Positions 55,459-62,744 of a stretch of 64,000 bases of DNA are shown in pieces. Both the position numbers and the translations under genes were made by a program. Within the stretch, counting starts at the first letter, position 1; every line of letters begins with the position of its first letter. Source of the DNA: HRBIN12 sp964447335 (GTDB taxonomy: Bacteria > Actinomycetota > UBA4738 > HRBIN12); the NCBI GenBank assembly GCA_964447335.1, contig CAYUSA010000008.1, forward strand, positions 5,643 to 69,642. Reading direction: 5' to 3'. Below the pieces are notes generated by a model, which saw only the letters and a program-made list of their open reading frames with translations, did not search any database and was not told the DNA's origin.

Positions 55459-57270
55459 CTACGGCAGCGTGATGTGGCGGCGGAGGAACTCGAGCACCGT
55501 GCTCCACTCGCGGATCTCCTCGTCCACGATGAAGGAGCTGTGGCCCTCGCCGTAGCTGTACACCTCGACCTCGCCGCCGGCGTCGCGGAGCGCGTTCACG
55601 TAGTTGTAGGACTGCTGCGGCACGCACCGCGTGTCGTGCTCGCCGATCAGCACGAGCACCGGCGCCGCCACCCGGTCGACGTACGTGATCGGGGAGCGCT
55701 CGGCGACGAACTCGGGCACGTCGTGCACGATGCCGCCGACCAGCGTGCGGTCGTAGGCCTGCAGCGAGGGCGCCGAGTCGTCGTAGGACGCCATGTAGTC
55801 CCCGACCGGGACGCCCGCGACCCCCGCCGCGAAACGGTCCGGATAGGTTCCGAGCGCAAGCAGCGTCGTGTACCCGCCCCACGACCAGCCGCCGATGACC
55901 GCGCGCGCCGGGTCGACCACTCCTCGCGCGACGAGGTCGTCCAGGCCGGCCACCGTGTCCGCGACCTCGGGGAAGCCGATGTTGCCGATGATGTGGTCGC
56001 GGAAGCTCCGCCCGTACCCGGTCGAGCCGCGGTAGTTCACCATCCCGACCACGAACCCGGCGTCCACGAGCATCTGCACGTCCGGCCACCACGTGTCCTC
56101 GTAGAGCCAGCTCGGGCCACCGTGCACCTTCAGGAACAAGGGGTGGGGACCCTCGCCCTCGGGGAACACGAGCCAGCCGTGGATCAGGTCACCGGCCGGG
56201 TTGTGGAACAGCCACTCCTGGTACGGGCGGCCCGTGCGCAGGCCGGGCTCGGCCGGCGTCAGGAGCTCGTTGCCCGCGTCGTCCAGGAGCCGCGAGGCCT
56301 CGTGGCCGCTCGAGACGCGCATCCACACCGAGCCGTCGGGGCGCACGCGCGCGCCGTGCACCTCGCCCGTCGGCTGGCGCACCTCGACGAGCGTGCCGGT
56401 CGCGAGGTCGTAGTGGTGCAGGCGCGAACGCCCCCGGAACAGGTGGGCCACGAGGATCGAGCCCGCGTCCGGCCACCAGTCCACGGGGATGACCTCGCCC
56501 GGGAGGTCGAACCGCAGGTCGGTCCTCTCGCCCATCGCGAGGTCCCAGATCGCCGGCCTCGCGAGGTCCTCGCGCTCGTGAAGGATCAGCAGCCGCCGGT
56601 CGCCGGGGACGGGCGACCAGGCGAAGGCGTCGAGGCCGAGGCCCGGGCCGTCGGCGAGCTCGGCGACGACCGCGCCCGTCGACGGGTCGAGCACGACGAG
56701 CTTGCGGTGGATGTTGTCCCCGTCCTGCGCGGAGGTCACGCACAGCAGGTCCTCGTCGGCGGACAGGCCGCCGTGCTCGAAGCCCTCGACGTGGAAGTCG
56801 GTTCCGCCGATGCCGAGCTGGTCGACGTCGCGGTGGATCTCCTTCGCGGGCCCGCCGTCCTGCGAGACGTAGACGGCGAAGCCGGAGCGGTCCGCGAGCA
56901 CGCCCGCCACGCGCCGACGCCCGATCGCGAGCCCGTCGGGCCAGCCGACCGGCGCGCCGGGAAGGAGCTCGCGCGGCTCGCCGCCCTCGAAGGGCATCGC
57001 GAGCCACCGGCCGGTCTCGTCGCCCGTCGGGTCCGAGAACCAGACGACCTGCGACCCGTCGGCCGTCACGCTCGCGTAGACGACGCCGACCGGCTCGTCC
57101 GTGACGCGGCGGCGCTCACCCGTGTCGCGGTTCCACATGACAGCCTGGAAGGTTCCCTCTTCGTCCGAGGTCAGCACGAGGCGGTCGGGCGCGGATGGCG
57201 ACCACACCGGCAGGGTGAGGGTCCGGGCGCGGAAGCGCTCCTGCCAAACGGGTGTGGGCCGGCGGGACAT
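55459..57270 (-). CDS. S9-family peptidase (prolyl oligopeptidase type)
   Basis: Serine peptidase of 603 residues without signal peptide. Residues 15-350 form a beta-propeller with SDEEGT and DPTGDETGRW-like blades; the alpha/beta hydrolase domain (about 355-600) has the nucleophile elbow GGWSWGGYTT with Ser463, Asp546 in GEHDTRCVPQ and His577 in GEGHSSF. Members trim acyl-peptides or dipeptides after Pro. A TAGGCT box stands seven bases before the ATG. It is convergent with the sigma partner gene, three bases apart. Confidence 0.92.
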   Translation of the reverse strand: MSRRPTPVWQERFRARTLTLPVWSPSAPDRLVLTSDEEGTFQAVMWNRDTGERRRVTDEPVGVVYASVTADGSQVVWFSDPTGDETGRWLAMPFEGGEPRELLPGAPVGWPDGLAIGRRRVAGVLADRSGFAVYVSQDGGPAKEIHRDVDQLGIGGTDFHVEGFEHGGLSADEDLLCVTSAQDGDNIHRKLVVLDPSTGAVVAELADGPGLGLDAFAWSPVPGDRRLLILHEREDLARPAIWDLAMGERTDLRFDLPGEVIPVDWWPDAGSILVAHLFRGRSRLHHYDLATGTLVEVRQPTGEVHGARVRPDGSVWMRVSSGHEASRLLDDAGNELLTPAEPGLRTGRPYQEWLFHNPAGDLIHGWLVFPEGEGPHPLFLKVHGGPSWLYEDTWWPDVQMLVDAGFVVGMVNYRGSTGYGRSFRDHIIGNIGFPEVADTVAGLDDLVARGVVDPARAVIGGWSWGGYTTLLALGTYPDRFAAGVAGVPVGDYMASYDDSAPSLQAYDRTLVGGIVHDVPEFVAERSPITYVDRVAAPVLVLIGEHDTRCVPQQSYNYVNALRDAGGEVEVYSYGEGHSSFIVDEEIREWSTVLEFLRRHITLP

Positions 57271-57277
57271 CGGCCGG

Positions 57278-57283
57278 AGCCTA
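57278..57283 (-). promoter_or_regulatory. -10 box TAGGCT, probable leaderless promoter of the S9 peptidase gene
   Basis: On the minus strand TAGGCT ends seven bases before the ATG at 57270. Confidence 0.55.
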
Positions 57284-57300
57284 CCAACCGTGCCGGTCGC

Positions 57301-57810
57301 CTACACGCCGGGGACCAGGGTCACCGGAACCTCGACGAGATGCTTCGCGGTGCCCCCGCCGCCCACCTCGAAGACCTGGACGGTCCCCGGTTGCGTGGCC
57401 TCGACGAAGAACGCGAGCGCGACCCGGAACCCGCCCGAGCACCCTGCGCCGCAGTCCACCTCGACGTTCATCGACGCGACCTCCATCCCCGTCGCGTCCA
57501 CGATGCGGACGAGGACGCTGCCGCTCGAGGTCCTCGCGACGCCGCGCACGACCACGGGGCTCAAGATCTGATCGTCCGGGAGCGGCGCCTTCACGAAGAT
57601 CGGCTCTCCCGTGGGGGACCCGGGCTCCGCGGGTGGCGACGTCGTGCCGGAAGCCGACGGGCTGATCGGGATCGAGATCGAGACCGACGGCGATGGAGGG
57701 ATCGTCGGGCTGCGACTGCCGAGAGCCTCCGCCCCGCGCTCGATCCCCTCGGTGCAGGCCGTGGCCCCGGCGGAGACGACGAGCATGAGCACCACGATGC
57801 GCGAACGCAT
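57301..57810 (-). CDS. Lipoprotein with Gmad2-type immunoglobulin-like domain
   Basis: Protein of 169 residues. It starts MRSRIVVLMLVVSAGATACTEG, a lipoprotein signal with Cys19 in a lipobox-like GATAC. A Ser/Pro/Ile-rich linker (about 25-65) leads to a domain of about 95 residues beginning IFVKAPLPDDQILSPVVVRG and ending VPVTLVPGV, the pattern of Gmad2 domains found in sporulation/germination and wall-associated proteins. Two Cys in VDCGAGCSGG may form a disulfide. It lies 30 bases before the peptidase start on the same strand. Confidence 0.75.
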   Translation of the reverse strand: MRSRIVVLMLVVSAGATACTEGIERGAEALGSRSPTIPPSPSVSISIPISPSASGTTSPPAEPGSPTGEPIFVKAPLPDDQILSPVVVRGVARTSSGSVLVRIVDATGMEVASMNVEVDCGAGCSGGFRVALAFFVEATQPGTVQVFEVGGGGTAKHLVEVPVTLVPGV

Positions 57811-57859
57811 GATCCCCCGATGATGGCACGCGCCACCGAGGTGAGCGCGGCCAGGTCGC

Positions 57860-58450
57860 CTACGACGCTCCCGTGCCGCCCCCGCGATGGCCGTTCGCGT
57901 CGCCCTGTCCCCGGCTGCCGGGATCCGCGTCGGATGCCGGGGTGCTCGAGGTCCCGGCGTCACCGCTCGGCGTGTCCTGCCCGGGCGGCTCTCCGCTATC
58001 GCCCTTGCCCGCAGGGCTCGGCGTGCCGTGGACACCCCCCGCGTTCCCGCCGCCGTGCTCGGCGTCGGCCCGGCGGTCGAGGTTCTCCTGGAGGTGCTGC
58101 AGGGCGTTCACGAGACCCTGCGACGCCTGGTTACGACCGCAGTTGGCGAGGACGACCCCGATCGCCCGCTCGAGCCCCCGGCGATCCTCCAGCGCGGCGC
58201 TGCCGACCTCGAGCGCGTCGCCACACGCCGCCGAGGAGGATGCCTCGTCGTCGGGGAGCGAGACGTCGTTCGACTCGTGACCGGCCTCGCCCGAGTGGCT
58301 GGCATGTGGCGACGCCAAGCGGGACGGCGAGACGGTGGGTGCGACGGGGTGATTCGGCTGGCCGGCGACGGACACGCCGATGCCCGCCAGCACCATGGTT
58401 GCCACGAGCGCCGGCAGAAGCGTGCCTCCCTGCGATGTTCCGAGCTTCAT
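57860..58450 (-). CDS. Secreted low-complexity protein of unknown function
   Basis: Protein of 196 residues. A signal segment (about 10-30, LLPALVATMVLAGIGVSVAG) is followed by a Ser/His/Pro-rich stretch, a compact helix-rich middle (about 70-125: ACGDALEVGSAALEDRRGLERAIGVVLANCGRN) with two Cys that may pair, and a long Gly/Asp/Ser/Pro-rich tail. I do not recognise a family. It stands 49 bases after a gene of the same strand and may be separate from the oxidase. Confidence 0.62.
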   Translation of the reverse strand: MKLGTSQGGTLLPALVATMVLAGIGVSVAGQPNHPVAPTVSPSRLASPHASHSGEAGHESNDVSLPDDEASSSAACGDALEVGSAALEDRRGLERAIGVVLANCGRNQASQGLVNALQHLQENLDRRADAEHGGGNAGGVHGTPSPAGKGDSGEPPGQDTPSGDAGTSSTPASDADPGSRGQGDANGHRGGGTGAS

Positions 58451-58496
58451 ACGTCTTCCAGGAGGCATCGGCCGCGGCGGCGCCCGACCTGAGCCC

Positions 58497-60797
58497 TCAG
58501 GCGAAGTCGGCGGCCTCCCGGATGGCCCGCCAGACGCGCTCGGGCGTGAGCGGGAGGTCCAGGTGCCGCACCCCGAGGTGCCCGAGCGCGTCCACGACGG
58601 CGTTCCAGACGGCGGGGGTCGACCCGATGGTCGCGGCCTCTCCGATGCCCTTGGCCCCAAGGGGATTCACGGGCGTCGGCGTCTCGGTGTTGGCGGTCTC
58701 GAACCGTGGGAGCTCGGTCGCGGCGGGGATGCCGTAGCCGATGAGGCTCGCCGTGAGCGGTGTCCCCCACTCGTCGAACGCGACACCCTCGTACAGCGCC
58801 TGCGCGATACCCTGCGCGAGCCCTCCGTGCACCTGCCCCCGCACGAGCATCGGGTTCAAGATCCGGCCGCAGTCGTCCACGCTCACATGGCGCGTGAGCC
58901 GCGCGTCACCCGTCTCGAGATCGACCTCGGCGACGGCGATATGCGTGCCGAATGGGTACGTGTACTCGCGCTGGAAGTACTGCGTCTCGGCGGCGAGGCC
59001 CGGCGGCATGCCCTCGGGCAGCTCCGAGGGGTCCGAGGCCGCCTCGGCGAGCTCGGCCCAGGTACGCGCGAGCTCGGGCGCGCCGGCGACCCCGATCCGG
59101 CCGTCCTCGAAGAGCGTCACGTCGTCCGGGGCGACCTCGAGCAGGTGGGCCGCGAGCGCCCGTGCCTTCTCCAGGACCGCGCCGGCCGCCTCGTACGCGG
59201 CGGTGCCTCCGACCTGCAGCGAGCGGGAGCCGTAGGTCCCCTGCCCTCGGGGCACGAGCGCCGTGTCCGAGTGCACCACCCGCACCGCCTCGACGGACAC
59301 GCCGAGGGTTCCGGCGACGAGCTGCGCGAACGCGGTCTCGTGGCCCTGCCCGTGCGAGGACGTGCCGACCCGCACGGTGACCGAGCCGTCGGGCTCCACC
59401 TCCACGGCCCCGAACTCCTTGCGCCCGAAGCCGGTCACCTCGACGTACGTGCTCACCCCGATGCCGAGCGCGAGCCGGTCGCCCCGGGCCCGGCGTTCGG
59501 CCTGCTCGGCTCGCAGGTCCGCGTACCCGACCATCCGCAGCGCCTCGTCGAGCGCGCGCTCGTACTCCCCGACGTCGTAGGTGCTTCCCACTGCGCTCTC
59601 GAAGGGGAAGTCCTCGGGTGGGATGAGGTTGCGGCGCCGCAGCTCGACCGGATCCATCCCGAGCTCGGCCGCGAGCAGGTCCATCGCGCGCTCGATCGAG
59701 GCGGTCGCCTCCGGGCGTCCGGCTCCGCGGTACTCGGCGACCGGCGTCGCGGTCGTCACGACCGAGCGCCCTCGCGAGGCCACCTTCGGGATGCGGTACG
59801 CCCCCGGGAGCATCGTGCGCGTCGTCGGCGGCAGGTAGGCGCCGATCGGGTACGCCCCCATGTCCGCCAGGATGTCCACGCGCAGGCCGACGACGCCGCC
59901 GTCGCGCGTCGCGCCGATCTCGACCTCGTGCGTCTGAGCTCGCCCGTGGTTCAGGCTCACCATGCTCTCCGAGCGCGTCTCGACCCACTTCACGGGACGC
60001 CCGAGCCGGATCGCCGCGGCCGCGCACGCGAGGTACTCGGGATAGGTATGGAGCTTCGCACCGAAGCCGCCGCCGACATCGGGCGCGATCACGTGGATCT
60101 TGTCGCGCTCGAGCCCGAACCAGTCCTCGAGATCCGAGCGCACGTCGAACGGGACCTGTGTCGACACCCACACCGCGAGCCCGTCGACCGCGCCCGCCTC
60201 GCCCTGTGGCACGACGAGGATCGCGTTGGTCTCCATCGGCACCGGGGCGAGGCGCTGATGCACGAACCGGCCCCGCGCGACGACCTCGGCCTCGGCCAGC
60301 ACGTCCTCCTCCCACGTCTCCTCGAACGCGTGGGCGACGTTCGTGCCGGCCTCGGGGAACAGGAACGGCGCGCCCTCGGCGACCCCGGCATCGGGACCGA
60401 TCACCGCGCCGAGCGGGTCGAGGTCCACGAGGACACGCTCGGCGGCGTCCTCGGCCTGCGCGAGCGTCTCGGCCAGGACGAGGGCCACCGGCTCGCCGAC
60501 GTAGCGGACGACCTCCGAGGCGAGCACCGGGCGCGCGAAGGGACCCTCGACGTTGCCGGCGGGCGGGCGGGGCGCGAGCGCGAGATCCTCCGCCAGGAAG
60601 ACCCCCGCAACCCCCGGCGCCGAGCGCGCCTCCTCCACCTCGATGCCCGAAACGCGCGCGTGCGCCATCATGGAGCGCACGAACGACGCCCGCAGAGGCC
60701 GCTCGACGGGGATGTCGTCCACGTACCGGCCGGCCCCGGTCAGGAACCGTGGGTCCTCGGTCCGAAGGACGACGCTGCCGAAGATCGACGTGGTCAT
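58497..60797 (-). CDS. Xanthine dehydrogenase/aldehyde oxidase-family large (Mo) subunit
   Basis: Molybdopterin-binding subunit of 766 residues. It opens SVVLRTEDPRFLTGAGRYVDDI and holds APDVGGGFGAKLHTYPEYLACAAAAIRLGRPVKW, then EYRGAGRPEATASIERAMD and near the C-terminus NPLGAKGIGEAATIGSTPAV, whose Glu is the catalytic base. The AYRGAGR-type loop (here EYRGAGR) resembles form II rather than the AYxCSFR loop of true CO dehydrogenase, so an aldehyde or other carbonyl substrate is more likely. No medium (FAD) or small (2Fe-2S) subunit gene is adjacent, which is unusual for this family. A TACAGT box is nine bases upstream. Confidence 0.9.
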   Translation of the reverse strand: MTTSIFGSVVLRTEDPRFLTGAGRYVDDIPVERPLRASFVRSMMAHARVSGIEVEEARSAPGVAGVFLAEDLALAPRPPAGNVEGPFARPVLASEVVRYVGEPVALVLAETLAQAEDAAERVLVDLDPLGAVIGPDAGVAEGAPFLFPEAGTNVAHAFEETWEEDVLAEAEVVARGRFVHQRLAPVPMETNAILVVPQGEAGAVDGLAVWVSTQVPFDVRSDLEDWFGLERDKIHVIAPDVGGGFGAKLHTYPEYLACAAAAIRLGRPVKWVETRSESMVSLNHGRAQTHEVEIGATRDGGVVGLRVDILADMGAYPIGAYLPPTTRTMLPGAYRIPKVASRGRSVVTTATPVAEYRGAGRPEATASIERAMDLLAAELGMDPVELRRRNLIPPEDFPFESAVGSTYDVGEYERALDEALRMVGYADLRAEQAERRARGDRLALGIGVSTYVEVTGFGRKEFGAVEVEPDGSVTVRVGTSSHGQGHETAFAQLVAGTLGVSVEAVRVVHSDTALVPRGQGTYGSRSLQVGGTAAYEAAGAVLEKARALAAHLLEVAPDDVTLFEDGRIGVAGAPELARTWAELAEAASDPSELPEGMPPGLAAETQYFQREYTYPFGTHIAVAEVDLETGDARLTRHVSVDDCGRILNPMLVRGQVHGGLAQGIAQALYEGVAFDEWGTPLTASLIGYGIPAATELPRFETANTETPTPVNPLGAKGIGEAATIGSTPAVWNAVVDALGHLGVRHLDLPLTPERVWRAIREAADFA

Positions 60798-60806
60798 GCG
60801 GGCCCC

Positions 60807-60812
60807 ACTGTA
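60807..60812 (-). promoter_or_regulatory. -10 box TACAGT of the Mo-subunit gene
   Basis: On the minus strand TACAGT ends nine bases before the ATG at 60797. Confidence 0.45.
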
Positions 60813-60829
60813 GAGGGAGCGTGCACCCG

Positions 60830-61912
60830 ATGAAGGCTCGGATCGCCCTGCTGCTCGGACTCGTCGCGCTGATCGGCGCGATGCCTCGACCCGCCCTGGC
60901 CGCGCCGACGATCACCGCCCGGCAGGTGGTGACGGGGCTCGACCAGCCCGTCGCGTTCACCTTCGGGCCCGGTCACGTCCTCTGGTACGTCGAGAAGGGC
61001 ACCGGCGAGATCCGAACCTACGACCTCGACACCGAGCGCGACACCCTCTTCTACGACGTGGCCGGCGTGAGCGGGGACGGCGAGCGCGGCATGCTCGGCA
61101 TCGCGCTGCACCCTCGCTATCCCGACAAGCCGTTCGTCTACGTCTACGCCACGCGCTCGGTCGGCGGGGACCTGAAGAACCAGATCCTGCGCGTCACCGA
61201 CGAGGCCGGCAGCGGAGCGCACCGGCGTGTGATCTTCTCGAGCCCCGCAAGCTCCAGCCCGTACCACAACCGCGGTCGGATCGCGTTCGGCCCCGATGAC
61301 CTGCTGTACGCGATCGTCGGGGACGGCCACGACTCCTCGAACGCGCAGGATCTCACGGACAACGACCGAGGCAAGATCCTGCGGATGACCCCGACCGGCG
61401 GCGTCCCGGCGACGAACCCGCGCGAGGGCAGCCTGCTGTTCGCCTACGGCATCCGCAACTCGTTCGGGTTCGCGTTCGACCCCACCACCGATCGCTTGTG
61501 GGAGACCGAGAACGGCCCCGAGTGCAACGACGAGGTCAACCTCATCCGCAAGGGCGAGAACTACGGTTGGGGGCCGAGCGAGACCTGCGACGGCGCCTCG
61601 CCCGGCAACACGAACCGCGGCGGCCCGGACCCCGTCCGCCCCGAGCTGTTCTACGAGCAGACGATCGGGATCACCGGGATCGCGTTCTGCGACGGGTGCG
61701 GGCTCGGCTCCGCGAGCTCCGGACGCGCCTTCTTCGGTGCCGTCAACAACGGCGAGATCACCCGGATCACGCTGAACGACGCGCGGAGCGGCATCCGTCG
61801 CGACGTCCTCGTCTACACCCACGACCAGGGCGTCCTGTCGATCGAGGCCGGTCCCGGCGGCGCCCTGTACTTCAGCGACTTCGGGGGGATCTACCGGCTC
61901 GCGCGAGCCTGA
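60830..61912 (+). CDS. Secreted PQQ-type sugar dehydrogenase (GSDH family)
   Basis: Protein of 360 residues with a Sec signal (about 1-24, KARIALLLGLVALIGAMPRPALA). The beta-propeller (about 30-355) follows the glucose/sorbosone dehydrogenase family: GLDQPVAFTFGPG, MLGIALHPRYPDKPFVYVYATRSV, FGPDDLLYAIVGDGHDSSNAQDL, YGIRNSFGFAFDPTT and ETENGPECNDEVNLIRKGENYGWGP. These sites bind PQQ and calcium. Related proteins have lost activity in some lineages. GAGGGAG lies before the ATG; the gene is divergent from the Mo-subunit gene. Confidence 0.9.
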   Translation: MKARIALLLGLVALIGAMPRPALAAPTITARQVVTGLDQPVAFTFGPGHVLWYVEKGTGEIRTYDLDTERDTLFYDVAGVSGDGERGMLGIALHPRYPDKPFVYVYATRSVGGDLKNQILRVTDEAGSGAHRRVIFSSPASSSPYHNRGRIAFGPDDLLYAIVGDGHDSSNAQDLTDNDRGKILRMTPTGGVPATNPREGSLLFAYGIRNSFGFAFDPTTDRLWETENGPECNDEVNLIRKGENYGWGPSETCDGASPGNTNRGGPDPVRPELFYEQTIGITGIAFCDGCGLGSASSGRAFFGAVNNGEITRITLNDARSGIRRDVLVYTHDQGVLSIEAGPGGALYFSDFGGIYRLARA

Positions 61913-61964
61913 ACGGGCACGAGTCGCACGTGGCGCTGCCTGGCGCCTCTCGCGCACAACGGGA

Positions 61965-61970
61965 TACCCT
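61965..61970 (+). promoter_or_regulatory. -10 box TACCCT of the Pro-rich microprotein gene
   Basis: TACCCT stands 45 bases before the ATG at 62016, and lies between CCTCTC (61946-61951) and GAGAGG (61971-61976), an inverted repeat that could be an operator. Confidence 0.35.
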
Positions 61971-62015
61971 GAGAGGGGACGAGTGAACCGTCCCTCGCCG
62001 TGAGGAGGGACCGAG

Positions 62016-62171
62016 ATGGACATCGGGCCGCCGAGACGGATCATCGAGGTCGAGCCGGTGGACCTGCCGGTGCCGGAGACGATCCCCGAGCCCGAGCGGG
62101 TGCCGGAGTCAGTGCCGGAGCCGATGCCGGCTGCCCCGCTGCCCGCGCGCGAGGAAGCGCTCGCGGGCTGA
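62016..62171 (+). CDS. 51-residue Pro/Glu-rich microprotein
   Basis: Small gene preceded by GAGGAGGG seven bases before the ATG. The product begins DIGPPRRIIEVEPVDLPVPE and consists of Pro-Glu-Val repeats (TIPEPERVPESVPEPMP) ending in PAREEALAG. No hydrophobic or catalytic region is visible; it is probably disordered and may bind a partner. RRIIEVEP-VxLPVPE motifs recur in small actinobacterial proteins, in my recollection. Its stop overlaps the next gene (TGATG), so the two are co-translated. Confidence 0.6.
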   Translation: MDIGPPRRIIEVEPVDLPVPETIPEPERVPESVPEPMPAAPLPAREEALAG

Positions 62172-62743
62172 TGCTCGGCACGCTCGTCGGGGCGGGCCCG
62201 GACCTGCGGACCGAGCCCGTCGTCGCGTGGCGGACGTGGACCTTGGCCGGGTCCTCCGACGGCTCGGAGATCCGGCTCTTGCCGCTCTTCGGCGATCGTC
62301 GCCCCTGGCCCGTCCAGGGCCCAGCTCGAGCGACCTGCACGCGCCGAGGTCACCATCCCGTCCCGAGCCCCGACTGCACGTGCGGGCTCTACGCGACGTT
62401 CGGCCACGACGCGCTCCGGCGGTCGCGAGACCCGGCCGTGCTCGGCACCGTCGCGATGTGGGGTCGCGTCGTCGAGCACGCGTTCGGCTACCGGGCCGAG
62501 TTCGCGTACCCCCAACGCCTGCGTCTGGTCTGCTTCCTGTGCTTCTGGCAGTGGGGCGCCGATCGTACGCGCGAGTGCGAGGTCGTGGCCCAGCGGCGAG
62601 CGGGGCGCCTCGTGCCGCTCTGCGGTCCAGATCTCGAGCTCTGCCGCCGGTACGACTACCCGCTCCGCCGGCTTCTCGGAGCGCGCGACATCGAGCAGGC
62701 GATGCTGTCGACGTACGCCGTCGACCTGCTTCGGAGCCTCTGA
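62171..62743 (+). CDS. Conserved hypothetical protein with CTCG motif
   Basis: Protein of 190 residues with no signal. The pattern AWRTWTLAG, then HPVPSPDCTCGLYATFG, then VAMWGRVVEHAFGYRAEFAYPQRLRLVCF defines a recurrent actinobacterial hypothetical family. Conserved Cys and His residues (CTCG, VEH, the CFLCF pair near 118-122) could bind metal or form part of an active site. It is coupled to the Pro-rich microprotein. Function unknown. Confidence 0.65.
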   Translation: MLGTLVGAGPDLRTEPVVAWRTWTLAGSSDGSEIRLLPLFGDRRPWPVQGPARATCTRRGHHPVPSPDCTCGLYATFGHDALRRSRDPAVLGTVAMWGRVVEHAFGYRAEFAYPQRLRLVCFLCFWQWGADRTRECEVVAQRRAGRLVPLCGPDLELCRRYDYPLRRLLGARDIEQAMLSTYAVDLLRSL

Positions 62744-62744
62744 G

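Noticed and set aside
58497..60797. Carbon monoxide dehydrogenase large subunit
   Set aside because: The active-site loop is of the YRGAGR type rather than the AYxCSFR loop of form I CO dehydrogenase, and coxM/coxS are absent.
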